From: UBA3839 sp902776985
GTDB lineage: Bacteria > Bacteroidota > Bacteroidia > Bacteroidales > Bacteroidaceae
Assembly (NCBI GenBank): GCA_902776985.1
Contig: CACYSD010000024.1
Location: 1-35,343 of the forward strand
Length of the DNA stretch: 35,343 nt
Direction: 5' to 3'
In this document: positions 15,882-23,898 of the stretch, in pieces
Layout: every line of letters starts with the position of its first letter
How positions within the stretch are numbered: position 1 is the first letter of the stretch
Position numbers and translations under genes: made by a program
The notes under the pieces: model-generated
What the model was told of the DNA's origin: nothing
The model's input: only the letters and a program-made list of their open reading frames with translations
The model's database searches: none

Positions 15882-18299
15882 ATGAAAAGGCTACTACTTC
15901 TCTTTATTCTTCATTTTTCTTGCTTCATTCTTCATTCCCAAGCTGCACCGCGAGTAGTACAGAACATGAATTTCGGCTGGAAATTCCATAACGGAGATAT
16001 TCCCGGAGCTGAAGCCGAATCATTCAACGACAGTTCTTGGCGCGACATAGACATCCCCCATGACTTCCTCATCGAGCAGGCATGGATTGCACCTGATGCC
16101 AGTGAACGTCCTGACAACAGCGACCTCGGCGCAAACATCCGCAGCCGTCTCAGTCCCCGCGGTTTCAAGGAGATGGGTATTGGATGGTATCGCAAGACGT
16201 TTACGCCCGACGCGTCACTCAAGGGAAAGCGTGTGTTGCTGGACTTTGAAGGCATCATGCTTGTTGGCGATGTCTACCTCAATGGACAACGTATCGGAGG
16301 AACGGATTACGGATATGTAGGCTTTGAAATAGATGTGACAAAACTGCTTCGTTACGGCGAGCCTAATGTTCTGGCAGTAAAAGCAGATACTGGCAAGGAA
16401 TCCAATTCCCGCTGGTACACTGGTGGCGGATTGTTCCGCGACGTCCATCTCATTGCCACCCATCCACGTCTTTACTTCGCACGTCACCCTCTTCGCATAG
16501 AGACGAAGAATATCTCCACCTCATCCGCAACAATAAGCTTGCAGACGGAAATCGCCTGCCAGTACGACTCCAAGACCAAGTTTGTCACTGTGGAAGTTTC
16601 CATAAACGATGCAGACGGAAAGACCGTAGCCACACACCGTCAGGAACTGCCCTTCCGTCCTCAGCAGAAACTGCGTGAATATCAGCTCAGCGATATTTCC
16701 CTTTTACAGCCTCAGCTCTGGGACTGTGAAAAACCTTATCTCTACACAGCACAGGTAAAGCTCTTCCTGCCCGACGGCACACTTACCGACAGCATCTGTG
16801 AGCATTTCGGTGTACGTTCAGTGGAATTCTCTCCAGAATACGGTTTGCGTCTGAACGGGAAGAAGGTACTCCTCAAGGGAATTGCCAACCATCACACACT
16901 CGGCGCACTTGGTGCAGCAGCCTACCCACGTGCAATAGAGAAACGGATTCAGTTGCTCAAATCGTTCGGCATCAACCACATCCGCACCAGCCATAATCCC
17001 TACAGCCGATCACTCATCGAACTCTGTGACCGCTACGGCATACTCGTAGTTGACGAACTCTACGACAAATGGACACGCCAGCACACCGGAGGCAGAACTC
17101 CGTGGGAGCACCATTGGCAGTACGACGTACCGGAATGGGTGAAGCGCGACCGCAATTCTCCAAGTGTAGTGCTGTGGAGCCTTGGCAACGAACTGCAGCA
17201 AGATCCCAACCAGGCATTCAACGACTGGGGTGTGACAGCCTACCGTCTGCAAAAGACTCTGCTTCAGCGCTACGACGACACTCGCCTCGTCACCGTTGCC
17301 ATGCATCCGCGCTATCGCAACTGGGAGACAGATTCCCTGCCGTGCGACCTCGCCATGGAGACCGACGTGCAGGCATATAATTATAGGTATATGTACTTCC
17401 CGACCGACGGACGCAGGTTCCCTCACATGATTTTCTACCAGAGCGAGGCAAGCACTGCAGCCATGGGACCCAACTACTACGAAATGGATCTCGACCGTGT
17501 CATCGGTCTGGCTTACTGGGGAGCGATTGACTATCTCGGCGAGAGCCAGGGCTGGCCCGAGAAAGGCTGGGCGCAAGGTTTCTTCGACATAACTCTTCAG
17601 CCCAAGCCTGCAGCGTATCTTATCAAGAGTATGTTCTGCGACGAACCTGTAGTGCATATTGGTATTCAGGAAGCCAGCCGAACCACAGAGTGGAATGGAA
17701 TAAAGACCGGACTCAACCGGCTTTCCGACCATTGGAACCGGACCGAAGGAGAATCGCTGTCTGTTATTGTTTACACCAATGCGGACGAAGCGGAACTGCG
17801 TGTCAACGGCAAAGTAGTCGGGACACAGAAGAACGAGCGCAGCAATCCTAAACTTCGCAACCAGCTCCGCTTTATCAATATTATATATCACTCCGGAAAT
17901 ATCGAGGCGATTGCCCGAACCGGCGGCAAGATTGTTGCCCGCCACAAGATTGAGACCACAGGACAAGCCGTTGCCCTGAAACTCGAGCCGGACAATTCCG
18001 CATGGACCGCAGACGGCATCGACCTTCAGCATGTACGTATCACCGCTGTGGACAGCAAGGGACGACGGGTAGTCAGTGCCAACAATCTTGTAAAGCTCAA
18101 CATCACCGGTGACGCACGTATTGCAGCAGTCGGTAATGGCAACATGAGCAGCGATGACATCAATGTCGGCAATGAGGTACACCTCAACGAAGGCTCTGCA
18201 CTTGCGATTCTGCGTGCCGGTCAAGGCAGTTCACGCATAACCCTCACCGCCACTGCCGACCAACTACGCACAGCTACTATCAAACTCGAAACCAAATGA
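15882..18299 (+). CDS. Exported glycoside hydrolase family 2 (beta-galactosidase-like)
   Basis: 805 residues. Signal peptide (MKRLLLLFILHFSCFILHSQAA written in part: LLLLFILHFSCFILHS). Sugar-binding jelly roll (~25-200, FNDSSWRDIDIPHDF, GIGWYRKTF), Ig-like domain, TIM barrel (~300-590), then C-terminal DUF4982-like and immunoglobulin-like domains. Catalysis: NHIRTSHNPYSRSLIELCD, acid/base Glu in VLWSLGNELQQ, nucleophile Glu in MIFYQSEAS. It acts on beta-linked galactosides or related sugars of glycans in the periplasm or cell surface; exact specificity is not readable. The upstream TTG/ATG frame overlaps the -7 box, so 15882 is the start. It overlaps the glycerate kinase gene by ATGA. Confidence 0.92.
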   Translation: MKRLLLLFILHFSCFILHSQAAPRVVQNMNFGWKFHNGDIPGAEAESFNDSSWRDIDIPHDFLIEQAWIAPDASERPDNSDLGANIRSRLSPRGFKEMGIGWYRKTFTPDASLKGKRVLLDFEGIMLVGDVYLNGQRIGGTDYGYVGFEIDVTKLLRYGEPNVLAVKADTGKESNSRWYTGGGLFRDVHLIATHPRLYFARHPLRIETKNISTSSATISLQTEIACQYDSKTKFVTVEVSINDADGKTVATHRQELPFRPQQKLREYQLSDISLLQPQLWDCEKPYLYTAQVKLFLPDGTLTDSICEHFGVRSVEFSPEYGLRLNGKKVLLKGIANHHTLGALGAAAYPRAIEKRIQLLKSFGINHIRTSHNPYSRSLIELCDRYGILVVDELYDKWTRQHTGGRTPWEHHWQYDVPEWVKRDRNSPSVVLWSLGNELQQDPNQAFNDWGVTAYRLQKTLLQRYDDTRLVTVAMHPRYRNWETDSLPCDLAMETDVQAYNYRYMYFPTDGRRFPHMIFYQSEASTAAMGPNYYEMDLDRVIGLAYWGAIDYLGESQGWPEKGWAQGFFDITLQPKPAAYLIKSMFCDEPVVHIGIQEASRTTEWNGIKTGLNRLSDHWNRTEGESLSVIVYTNADEAELRVNGKVVGTQKNERSNPKLRNQLRFINIIYHSGNIEAIARTGGKIVARHKIETTGQAVALKLEPDNSAWTADGIDLQHVRITAVDSKGRRVVSANNLVKLNITGDARIAAVGNGNMSSDDINVGNEVHLNEGSALAILRAGQGSSRITLTATADQLRTATIKLETK

Positions 18300-19378
18300 G
18301 AATCATCATTGCCTTCGACTCGATGAAAGGCTGTATCACCTCAGCCGAAGCCAATGCCGCTGCAGCAGAGGGGGTGCATGCCGCCTTTCCTGACGCAGAA
18401 GTTGTATCACTGACCATGAGCGACGGAGGCGACGGAATGCTTGACGCTTTCTCCTGTGCCATAAAGGCTGAACGCAGAACCATCACTGTCCACGACCCTC
18501 TTATGCGTCTTATTTCTGCTGAATTCGCAATCACCAACGGCGACACAGCAGTAATCGAGATGGCTCGTGCCAGCGGACTGTCACTGCTTACTGAGCAAGA
18601 ATTCAACCCATGGGAAGCATCGTCGGCAGGTACAGGTGAAATGATTGCCGAAGCTGTACGTCTTGGTTGCAACCACATCATCATTGGATTAGGAGGAAGT
18701 GCCACCAGTGATGCAGGGAAAGGACTTTTAGACGCTCTTTCCAATGCTTTTCCGATTATAGAAGGACGTACCTCTCCACTCCAAATCACCATAGCCAGTG
18801 ACGTGGAGAATCCTCTCTGCGGGCCGCAAGGCGCTGCTTATGTTTTTGCACGGCAGAAAGGAGCGAAAAGCATAGATGAGATTGAGAGAATCGACAAACG
18901 GGCACAATTGTTTGCCGAACAGATAAAAGCGGAAACAGGAACAGACTATTCACTTTTGCCTGGTGCGGGAGCAGCCGGTGGCTGCGGATTCGCGTTATTA
19001 GCACTCCAGTCCCTGTGCAAGGGTAAAGTAGAGGTACGGATGGAATCGGGAGCGGAACTGCTTTTGCAAATGCTGCAGTTCGACAAGCTTCTGGCAAACT
19101 CCACTATCGTTATAACGGGAGAAGGCAGCAGCGACCGTCAGACGCTTATGGGGAAGCTACCAATGCATATTCTTCGCCATGCCCAACAGCATGGCATACC
19201 GGTTGCATTGCTTTCAGGACAGATTCACGAAAAAGAAACTCTCCTTTCTGCAGGGTTTGCAAGAACGGAGAGTTTTAATCCACCATCTTTGCCACTAAAC
19301 GAAGCTATAAAACCTTCAGTGGCAAAGCACAATATTTCTGTTTTTTGTACTAATGTCTTTTGCGCAATGCACGTCTGA
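18296..19378 (+). CDS. Glycerate kinase (GlxK/GarK family)
   Basis: 360 residues. Family blocks: IIAFDSMKGCITSAEANA (1-20), MSDGGDGMLDAF (~40), NHIIIGLGGSATSDAGKG (~125), LLPGAGAAGGCGFALLAL (~225) and VITGEGSSDRQTLMGKLP (~270). It phosphorylates D-glycerate, normally at O2 in this family, feeding it into glycolysis. Overlap with the GH2 stop shows translational coupling, though a metabolic link to a beta-glycosidase is not obvious. The last ~25 residues (KHNISVFCTNVFCAMHV) are unlike the usual helical end. They overlap the convergent glsB gene by 29 bp, so the tail may have been altered by a frameshift or readthrough. Confidence 0.92.
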   Translation: MRIIIAFDSMKGCITSAEANAAAAEGVHAAFPDAEVVSLTMSDGGDGMLDAFSCAIKAERRTITVHDPLMRLISAEFAITNGDTAVIEMARASGLSLLTEQEFNPWEASSAGTGEMIAEAVRLGCNHIIIGLGGSATSDAGKGLLDALSNAFPIIEGRTSPLQITIASDVENPLCGPQGAAYVFARQKGAKSIDEIERIDKRAQLFAEQIKAETGTDYSLLPGAGAAGGCGFALLALQSLCKGKVEVRMESGAELLLQMLQFDKLLANSTIVITGEGSSDRQTLMGKLPMHILRHAQQHGIPVALLSGQIHEKETLLSAGFARTESFNPPSLPLNEAIKPSVAKHNISVFCTNVFCAMHV

Positions 19379-20342
19379 GTGTAGTGCGGTCAATCTTCAG
19401 GGCAGACGGATGTTCCTTAACGAATGATTCGATGTGACGTACATATTTGTCGGCAAGGATTTCTTGCACGGCAATAAGAATACCAGTTTCCTCCACATCT
19501 CCGAATTCGTCATTAATAGCAGTTCCGAAGAAACGCATGGTTGGCGACAACGACATATAGGCGTTGACCAGAGGTGGAATGTTAAGGCCACATGCACGCA
19601 CCTCGTGGTTAAGTATGCGATAGTCCTCCTTGAAATCATCCTGATTGAAGATTTCCGCCAGTTCAGACTCCTCATGTTCCAACTGCAGAGGAGTATGCGG
19701 AGTGATGAGTTGGTCAGGATCGGGGAAATGCTTCTTGAGGAAATAGAGAATCATGTCGCGACAACGGCGGTTATAGCTCGGATACATAGTCATCTTTCCG
19801 AAGAAATAACGGACGTTTGGCAGTATGACTGTAAGCGCACCGAGTCCGTCCCACAGGTTATCAAGGGCGAAGATTGCCTTTGAACCGGCACGTGTGGACT
19901 GGTAGTCAAGCGACACGAAGGAGCGTCCCAACTCTATGGTATAAGGCATATATTCATCCATAAAGCGCTGACTGAAATGGAAAAGGTGGCTGGTAGAGAG
20001 CACTGGCTGACCATTGTCGTCAACCTGCACGTCCTTACCAAGGATGTAGCGATAACCACCCACTATGACCTCTTCCTCCGGATCCCATACAATGAGTTGC
20101 TTGTATGGATTCTCACAAGTGTCAAATTCATCGAGGTCCATCGATTTACCAGTACCGCCACCGGCTGCACGGAATACGATTTCGCGCAAACGTCCGATTT
20201 CCTTAAGCACGTTTGGCGCATTCTGCCATGTTACAATATAAATCTCGTTACCGCTGCGATTTGTGAATCTCAGACGCTTGTCTTCTGTGAGTTCACTTTT
20301 CAGCACGTCCACTGGAATAGGAGAAATAATTGGTTCTATCAT
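19350..20342 (-). CDS. glsB: GNAT-fold N-acyltransferase GlsB (glycine-lipid synthesis)
   Basis: 330 residues, GNAT superfamily, OlsB/hemolysin-like. Recognisable parts are EIGRLREIVFRAAGGGTGKS, DEFDTCENPYKQLIVWD, VGGYRYILGKDV and YTIELGRSFVSLDYQ. In Bacteroides GlsB transfers a 3-hydroxy-acyl group to glycine, the first step to glycine and flavolipin-type lipids of the membrane. It is paired with an O-acyltransferase gene (glsA) 76 bp upstream on the same strand, the same order as in Bacteroides. That pairing supports the name. The spacer carries copy B of the TCTGCGG hairpin. Confidence 0.85.
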   Translation of the reverse strand: MIEPIISPIPVDVLKSELTEDKRLRFTNRSGNEIYIVTWQNAPNVLKEIGRLREIVFRAAGGGTGKSMDLDEFDTCENPYKQLIVWDPEEEVIVGGYRYILGKDVQVDDNGQPVLSTSHLFHFSQRFMDEYMPYTIELGRSFVSLDYQSTRAGSKAIFALDNLWDGLGALTVILPNVRYFFGKMTMYPSYNRRCRDMILYFLKKHFPDPDQLITPHTPLQLEHEESELAEIFNQDDFKEDYRILNHEVRACGLNIPPLVNAYMSLSPTMRFFGTAINDEFGDVEETGILIAVQEILADKYVRHIESFVKEHPSALKIDRTTLRRALRKRH

Positions 20343-20344
20343 TA

Positions 20345-20398
20345 TTGAGTTTTTAAGTTCTTGGGGGTTTAAGTCTTTTCTGCGGCAAAACCGCAGAA
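20345..20398. repeat. Spacer repeat with TTCTGCGG hairpin (copy B)
   Basis: TTGAGTTTTTAAGTTC, a G-run, then the 8-bp hairpin TTCTGCGG-caaaa-CCGCAGAA (20378-20398) and CACACTAATC. It has the same order of parts as copy A at 3385-3452, there in the mrdA-rodA spacer. Confidence 0.65.
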
Positions 20399-20418
20399 CA
20401 CACTAATCTTCCGGATGG

Positions 20419-21264
20419 CTATTCTTCACTTAAACTGTACACCTTATCCTGTACCCACTGTGCCCACTCAGCCGGAGTCTTGGACTTATCGGTGAAAGTC
20501 TGCCAGGGGATTGGTTCGCCAAAGGTTACCGTGAATTTCTTGCCCACATTCTTATACATCTCATCCACCAAGTACAGCATGGCAATGTTGAACTTAATGC
20601 CAAGACGCTTGCACCAACGGGCAATGTTATAGAATTTCTGTGAGTTATGACCTGAGAAATGCACAGGAATCACATCACGCTGATACTGCACACTCTTAGT
20701 GATGAAAGTCTTCTTCCAAGGGAGGTCGCGAATCACACCACCCTTCTGCTTGCGTGAGCAGAGACCGGCGGGAAACATCACCACATTCTTCTTGCTCTGG
20801 AAGGCTGTCTCCACCATCTTCGGGAAGTTACGGCTCTGCGAACCGGTCTTGTTGATTGGCACACACAGAGGTGCAAGTCCTTGCAGGTTCATCAGCACAT
20901 CGTTCACCAAATACACCATCTTGCTGTCCCACTTATGGCAGACCAGCTTACCCAGTGCCACTCCGTCCTCGCCTCCGAGGGGATGATTGCTCACGATAGT
21001 GAAATAGCGGTCACCCTCATTGGTTGGGAGCGAGTCAAGTCCACGAACAGTTATGTCCATTTCCAGATAATCCACACACTCGTCAAGGAAATCCACGCCG
21101 TACTTTCCTGCAGCTCTGCCAAGAAGAAAACGGTTCACCTCATCCTGATGCAATGTTCGCTTCAGCCACGAAATCAGGAATTTGGGCACATATTTTGCCT
21201 TCTTTCCCGCTTTAGCACGAATAATCTGGTCAATATCTATTTTCTGCTGCTTTTCTTGAGCCAT
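20419..21264 (-). CDS. glsA: PlsC-like O-acyltransferase GlsA (glycine-lipid synthesis)
   Basis: 281 residues. The lysophospholipid-acyltransferase fold is shown by the catalytic VSNHPLGGEDGVALGKL (His-x5-Asp), the acceptor region PINKTGSQSRNFPKM, MFPAGLCSRKQKGG and VIPVHFSGHNSQKFYNIA. GlsA adds the second acyl chain to the 3-hydroxyl of the N-acyl-glycine made by GlsB. The start MAQEKQQKID at 21264 is preferred over ATG 21282, which lies at the expected transcription start. The pair forms an operon with the promoter at 21290-21321. Confidence 0.85.
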   Translation of the reverse strand: MAQEKQQKIDIDQIIRAKAGKKAKYVPKFLISWLKRTLHQDEVNRFLLGRAAGKYGVDFLDECVDYLEMDITVRGLDSLPTNEGDRYFTIVSNHPLGGEDGVALGKLVCHKWDSKMVYLVNDVLMNLQGLAPLCVPINKTGSQSRNFPKMVETAFQSKKNVVMFPAGLCSRKQKGGVIRDLPWKKTFITKSVQYQRDVIPVHFSGHNSQKFYNIARWCKRLGIKFNIAMLYLVDEMYKNVGKKFTVTFGEPIPWQTFTDKSKTPAEWAQWVQDKVYSLSEE

Positions 21265-21289
21265 ACTTATGCAATATATCAAATTCCTG

Positions 21290-21321
21290 CAAATTTAGCA
21301 CAAAATTCTTTACGTCCCAAA
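21290..21321 (-). promoter_or_regulatory. Promoter of glsA-glsB
   Basis: On the minus strand TTTG (21318-21321), 20 nt, TAAATTTG (21290-21297): full match to the Bacteroidetes consensus, 26 bp from the glsA ATG. Confidence 0.75.
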
Positions 21322-21596
21322 ATAATCTAAAGTTTTTAAGAATAATCTCAGTTCTTTTACAGTTTTTAATCCCAAACAATCTAACAAAAAACTTACTGTT
21401 TACAAAAAAATGCAGGGCTGATTGGGGGGTTAGGATTGCTGTATTTAGCAAAGTTAGAACATTTATCTTTCCCCCTTCATGCTTTCATGTATCATAAACT
21501 ATTGCTTATGTAACATTATGTGGGAAACGCTACAGTCCGAAGAAATCCAAACAAGGTTTCCGAGAGTGTTGGAATGTTAAAATCGGGAAGGCGGCA

Positions 21597-21676
21597 TTTG
21601 CATTTCGCAGAAAAATGTATTATCTTTGCATTAGCAGGAAAGGATGCATAACCGCACGAGTGGTTATGCATTTTTT
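21597..21676 (+). ncRNA. Candidate ~45-nt transcript: promoter running straight into a terminator
   Basis: TTTG at 21597-21600, exactly 20 nt, TATCTTTG at 21621-21628, a consensus Bacteroidetes promoter. About 10 nt after the predicted start comes TGCATAACC-gcacgagt-GGTTATGCA (21645-21670, 9 perfect pairs) and TTTTTT. Any RNA would be ~45 nt unless the terminator is read through. A 24-codon ORF (ATG 21644, MHNRTSGYAFF...) starts in the left arm behind AGGAAAGG and crosses the hairpin. It could be a leader peptide. No function is known to me. Confidence 0.4.
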
Positions 21677-21706
21677 GTATATATACATTTTGGCAAAATG
21701 AAAGTT

Positions 21707-21825
21707 CGCCGGAGTTGAAACTCTGGCGAAGTCTATTTTCCACGGAAGTTAACTTTGCAAAATGTCAAAGTTAAGTTTTTTTGAAACCAAAGTTAAGTTT
21801 AAATTCAAAAAGACTTAACTAAGTC
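21707..21825. repeat. Cluster of palindromes
   Basis: Three inverted repeats in 120 bp: CGCCGGAGT-tgaa-ACTCTGGCG (21707-21728), TTAACTTTG-caaaatgt-CAAAGTTAA (21749-21774, followed by a T-run; it also contains opposed TAACTTTG -7 boxes) and GACTTA-ac-TAAGTC (21812-21825). AAAGTTAAGTTT recurs between them at 21789-21800. No ORF. With the promoter-terminator unit just upstream this looks like one composite intergenic element. Confidence 0.5.
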
Positions 21826-22072
21826 GAGATTTTAAATATAGCCGATTTGATATTATGACTGGCATTCTGCCCGTTTTGTTGCATTATGCTATATAAAACC
21901 CCTACAAGCAAACAAAAATGTCAAAACGTATAAATATGCACAAGAATCCCTTCTCCGCATATTTATTCCATCTTCCTCTCATAATAAATCATTTAAAATC
22001 GCCATTCCCACCTCTTTTTAAGATATAAAAAAGGTTAAAAATGTTAAGGCACCATTGTGACGTTATAGTAAA
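21826..22072. other. AT-rich stretch without gene
   Basis: No ORF, RNA or clear promoter. TTTTGTTGCATTATGCT at 21874-21890 nearly repeats the start of the module-spacer repeats (TTTTGTATTGCATTATGCT at 22083) and may be a scrap of another copy. Confidence 0.4.
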
Positions 22073-22218
22073 ATTCTCCTTTTTTGTATTGCATTATGCT
22101 CGCTTAATCGTAACGTTGAGCTAAAGCTCTTAGTTAGGCTGCACCTCGGTAATAAAAACAAAAAAAATGTCTTTTTGTTTTGTATTGCGCTCGGTTTGCA
22201 CTAACTTTGCCAATGAAG
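22073..22218 (+). promoter_or_regulatory. Module repeat R1: palindrome plus promoter of MNT-HEPN
   Basis: First of three related spacers. It contains the T-rich end of a terminator, GCATTATGCTCGCTTAATCG, the dyad TAACgttGAGCTaaAGCTCttaGTTA (22111-22136), a conserved GCACCTCGGTAATAAAAAC block, and a strong promoter TTTTG-19 nt-TAACTTTG (-7 at 22202-22209). From the palindrome to CCAATGAAGA it is almost identical to R2. Unlike R2 and R3 it lacks the left half of the terminator. Confidence 0.75.
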
Positions 22219-22281
22219 AACGATTTATGACCTATAAACCAGTTCAATGAGAATTCTCCATCCCGTATTGATTCTATATAT

Positions 22282-22596
22282 ATGAGACAATCACAAATTA
22301 TCAACAACATCAAGAAAGTGGCTAAGAAAGTGCTCCCCAAAGGAAGTACCCTATACCTTTATGGCTCTCGTGCCCGTGGTGATAATAACATTGACTCTGA
22401 TTGGGATTTGCTGATTCTTATAGACAAGCCAAATTTGGAAGCAGACGATTATAAGGTTGTATATCCGTTTCGTTATTATGGTTGGGAAATAGGCGAAGAC
22501 ATCAATCCTACTCTTTACACCAAGAAGCAGTGGAAATCATGGTCCTTCCTCCCTTATTATAAGAATGTTGAAAACGATAAAATAGTATTAGTATGA
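22282..22596 (+). CDS. MNT-domain nucleotidyltransferase antitoxin
   Basis: 104 residues. Minimal nucleotidyltransferase with GSRARGDNNIDSDWDLLIL (Ser29, Asp40, Asp42 of the G-S-x10-D-x-D metal site). In HEPN-MNT (type VII) toxin-antitoxin pairs this protein transfers AMP to the HEPN toxin and silences it. It ends with ATGA overlapping the HEPN gene, so the two are translationally coupled. Promoter in R1, leader about 65 nt. Catalytic residues look intact. Confidence 0.9.
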   Translation: MRQSQIINNIKKVAKKVLPKGSTLYLYGSRARGDNNIDSDWDLLILIDKPNLEADDYKVVYPFRYYGWEIGEDINPTLYTKKQWKSWSFLPYYKNVENDKIVLV

Positions 22597-22991
22597 GCCT
22601 TAATGAAGAAGAACGCAAAATTATTACAGGCTTAGAGTATGAAAAAGCCTGCAAGACCTTAGAACAGTTGGCAGAATATCAACATCTTGGCCATTGGGAC
22701 ACAATTGCAAACAGATTGTATTACGCTCTGTTTCATGCAGTTAATGCATTGCTTATTCATGATGGGCATCCCGTCAATACACATAAAGGGGTAATAGCAT
22801 TATTTGGCAATTATTATATTAGGACAGGAATATTTCCATCAGAAGCAGGCCGTCTTTACTCTGACTTGCAAACCATAAGAAATAATAGTGATTACAACTG
22901 TTCATACGATGCAACAGAACAGGAAATATCTCCTTTGATAGAGCCTACTCGAAAATTAATAAACTTAATAGGTGAAAGAATAAAAAAATAA
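22593..22991 (+). CDS. HEPN-domain toxin partner
   Basis: 132 residues, HEPN family (pfam05168 style): NRLYYALFHAVNALL near 40-54, IRNNSDYNCSY near 95-105. Classical HEPN RNases use R-x4-6-H. Here Arg96 is followed by NNSDY, the R-x-x-x-D-Y variant of this branch, so RNase activity is likely for the family but not assured. It is paired with the MNT antitoxin. Toxicity would normally be released when the antitoxin is lost, e.g. during phage infection. A strong terminator and the next repeat (R2) follow. Confidence 0.87.
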   Translation: MSLNEEERKIITGLEYEKACKTLEQLAEYQHLGHWDTIANRLYYALFHAVNALLIHDGHPVNTHKGVIALFGNYYIRTGIFPSEAGRLYSDLQTIRNNSDYNCSYDATEQEISPLIEPTRKLINLIGERIKK

Positions 22992-23017
22992 CATCCTTTT
23001 CATTTCACCAGAGAACT

Positions 23018-23210
23018 TATTCAATCTCATCACTTAAGGAGAAAAACTTCAGTCATTAATAGTTTTTCTCCTTTTTTGTATTGCATTGTGCTCGCTTAAT
23101 CGTAACGTTGACTATAGTCTTAGTTAGGCTGCACCTCGGTAATAAAAACAAAAAAAATGTCTTTTTGTTTTGTATTGCGCTCGGTTTGCACTAACTTTGC
23201 CAATGAAGAT
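23018..23210 (+). promoter_or_regulatory. Module repeat R2: terminator, palindrome and promoter of antitoxin-PIN
   Basis: Begins TTATTCAATCTCATCACTTA, as does R3. It continues through a terminator hairpin, GCATTGTGCTCGCTTAATCG, the dyad TAACgttGACTATAGTCttaGTTA (23103-23126), the same block as R1, and promoter TTTTG-19-TAACTTTG (-7 at 23192-23199). The central five pairs differ from R1/R3 (GACTA/TAGTC instead of GAGCT/AGCTC) but still pair. The rest of the spacer to 23297 contains no gene, only a second TAAATTTG at 23225-23232. Confidence 0.75.
23036..23078 (+). terminator. Terminator of MNT-HEPN
   Basis: AAGGAGAAAAAC / GTTTTTCTCCTT, 12 perfect pairs with a 14-nt loop, followed by TTTTG. An almost identical copy lies at 23917-23959. 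Confidence 0.9.
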
Positions 23211-23297
23211 CATTATGACGATTGTAAATTTGCAAAGTGATTGTTGTTCTATCAACTAAGTTTATTAAGTATTAGTATAAAACATAATACAAAAACT

Positions 23298-23489
23298 ATG
23301 GAAGATTATGTACTGACAGTTCCTTTTAAGGATAAGAGTTTCATAGAGGCTCTTGCTTCAAGAATGGGGTGGCGAGTACGTACACGTCGCTCAACGGTTG
23401 AACGCTTTATTAATTCATGCCCGAAATCTCCCGTAATGACAGATGATGAGATTGCGGCAGAAGTTAATGCCGTTCGTTTTGGAGCATGA
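23298..23489 (+). CDS. Small antitoxin of a PIN toxin
   Basis: 63 residues, start MEDYVLTVPFKDKSFIEA. Pattern: a short beta strand, an amphipathic helix with Arg-rich WRVRTRRSTVERFI, and an acidic C-terminal tail (SPVMTDDEIAAEVNAVRFGA), the usual layout of antitoxins placed before COG1569 PIN toxins in Bacteroidetes. ATGA overlap with the toxin gene. The predicted role is to bind the PIN protein and its own promoter. Exact family not recognised. Confidence 0.8.
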   Translation: MEDYVLTVPFKDKSFIEALASRMGWRVRTRRSTVERFINSCPKSPVMTDDEIAAEVNAVRFGA

Positions 23490-23887
23490 AAGTATTGTTT
23501 GACACAAACCTGTGGGTATCATTCATGATAGGCAAACGATTATCATCGTTAGCTGATGTTTTGTGTCGTCATGATATTCAGGTATACGTTTGTGATCAAT
23601 TACTTAACGAAATCCGAGATGTGATTTCGCGTCCAAAGTTCGACAATCTTATAACTCAGGAGACCAGATACTATTTTTATGAGATGATAGATGATGTGTG
23701 TTACATGTCGGACATTACTATAGAAGCAAAGTCTCCAATTCGTGATATTAAAGACTTGTATTTATTATCTTTTGCAGAAAGTGTTCCCGTTGATTATATA
23801 GTCAGTGGTGACAAGGATCTCACCGATTTAGGTTCTCATGCAGGAATACCAATACTGAAATACTCCGATTTTATAAATTTGATTTAA
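23486..23887 (+). CDS. PIN-domain ribonuclease toxin
   Basis: 133 residues, PIN fold of the COG1569 toxin-antitoxin branch. Acidic metal-binding residues are in place: Asp6 (VLFDTNLWVS), Glu42 (LLNEIRDVISRP), Asp87/Asp90 (IRDIKDLYLL) and Asp109/Asp111 (IVSGDKDLTDL). It is expected to cut RNA when free of its antitoxin. It is coupled to the antitoxin by a four-base overlap and followed by the second copy of the AAGGAGAAAAAC terminator. Confidence 0.92.
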   Translation: MKVLFDTNLWVSFMIGKRLSSLADVLCRHDIQVYVCDQLLNEIRDVISRPKFDNLITQETRYYFYEMIDDVCYMSDITIEAKSPIRDIKDLYLLSFAESVPVDYIVSGDKDLTDLGSHAGIPILKYSDFINLI

Positions 23888-23898
23888 TCACACCTCGT

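Noticed and set aside
17010..18224. 404-codon open frame on the minus strand
   Set aside because: It lies antisense to the GH2 catalytic and C-terminal domains, which have clear family motifs; it is a shadow of G+C-rich coding sequence.
22111..23132. GTTAGGC after the R1 and R2 palindromes resembles the integron attC core GTTRRRY
   Set aside because: R3 has GTTACTC instead, no proper RYYYAAC partner is present on the left, and no integron integrase is in the window.
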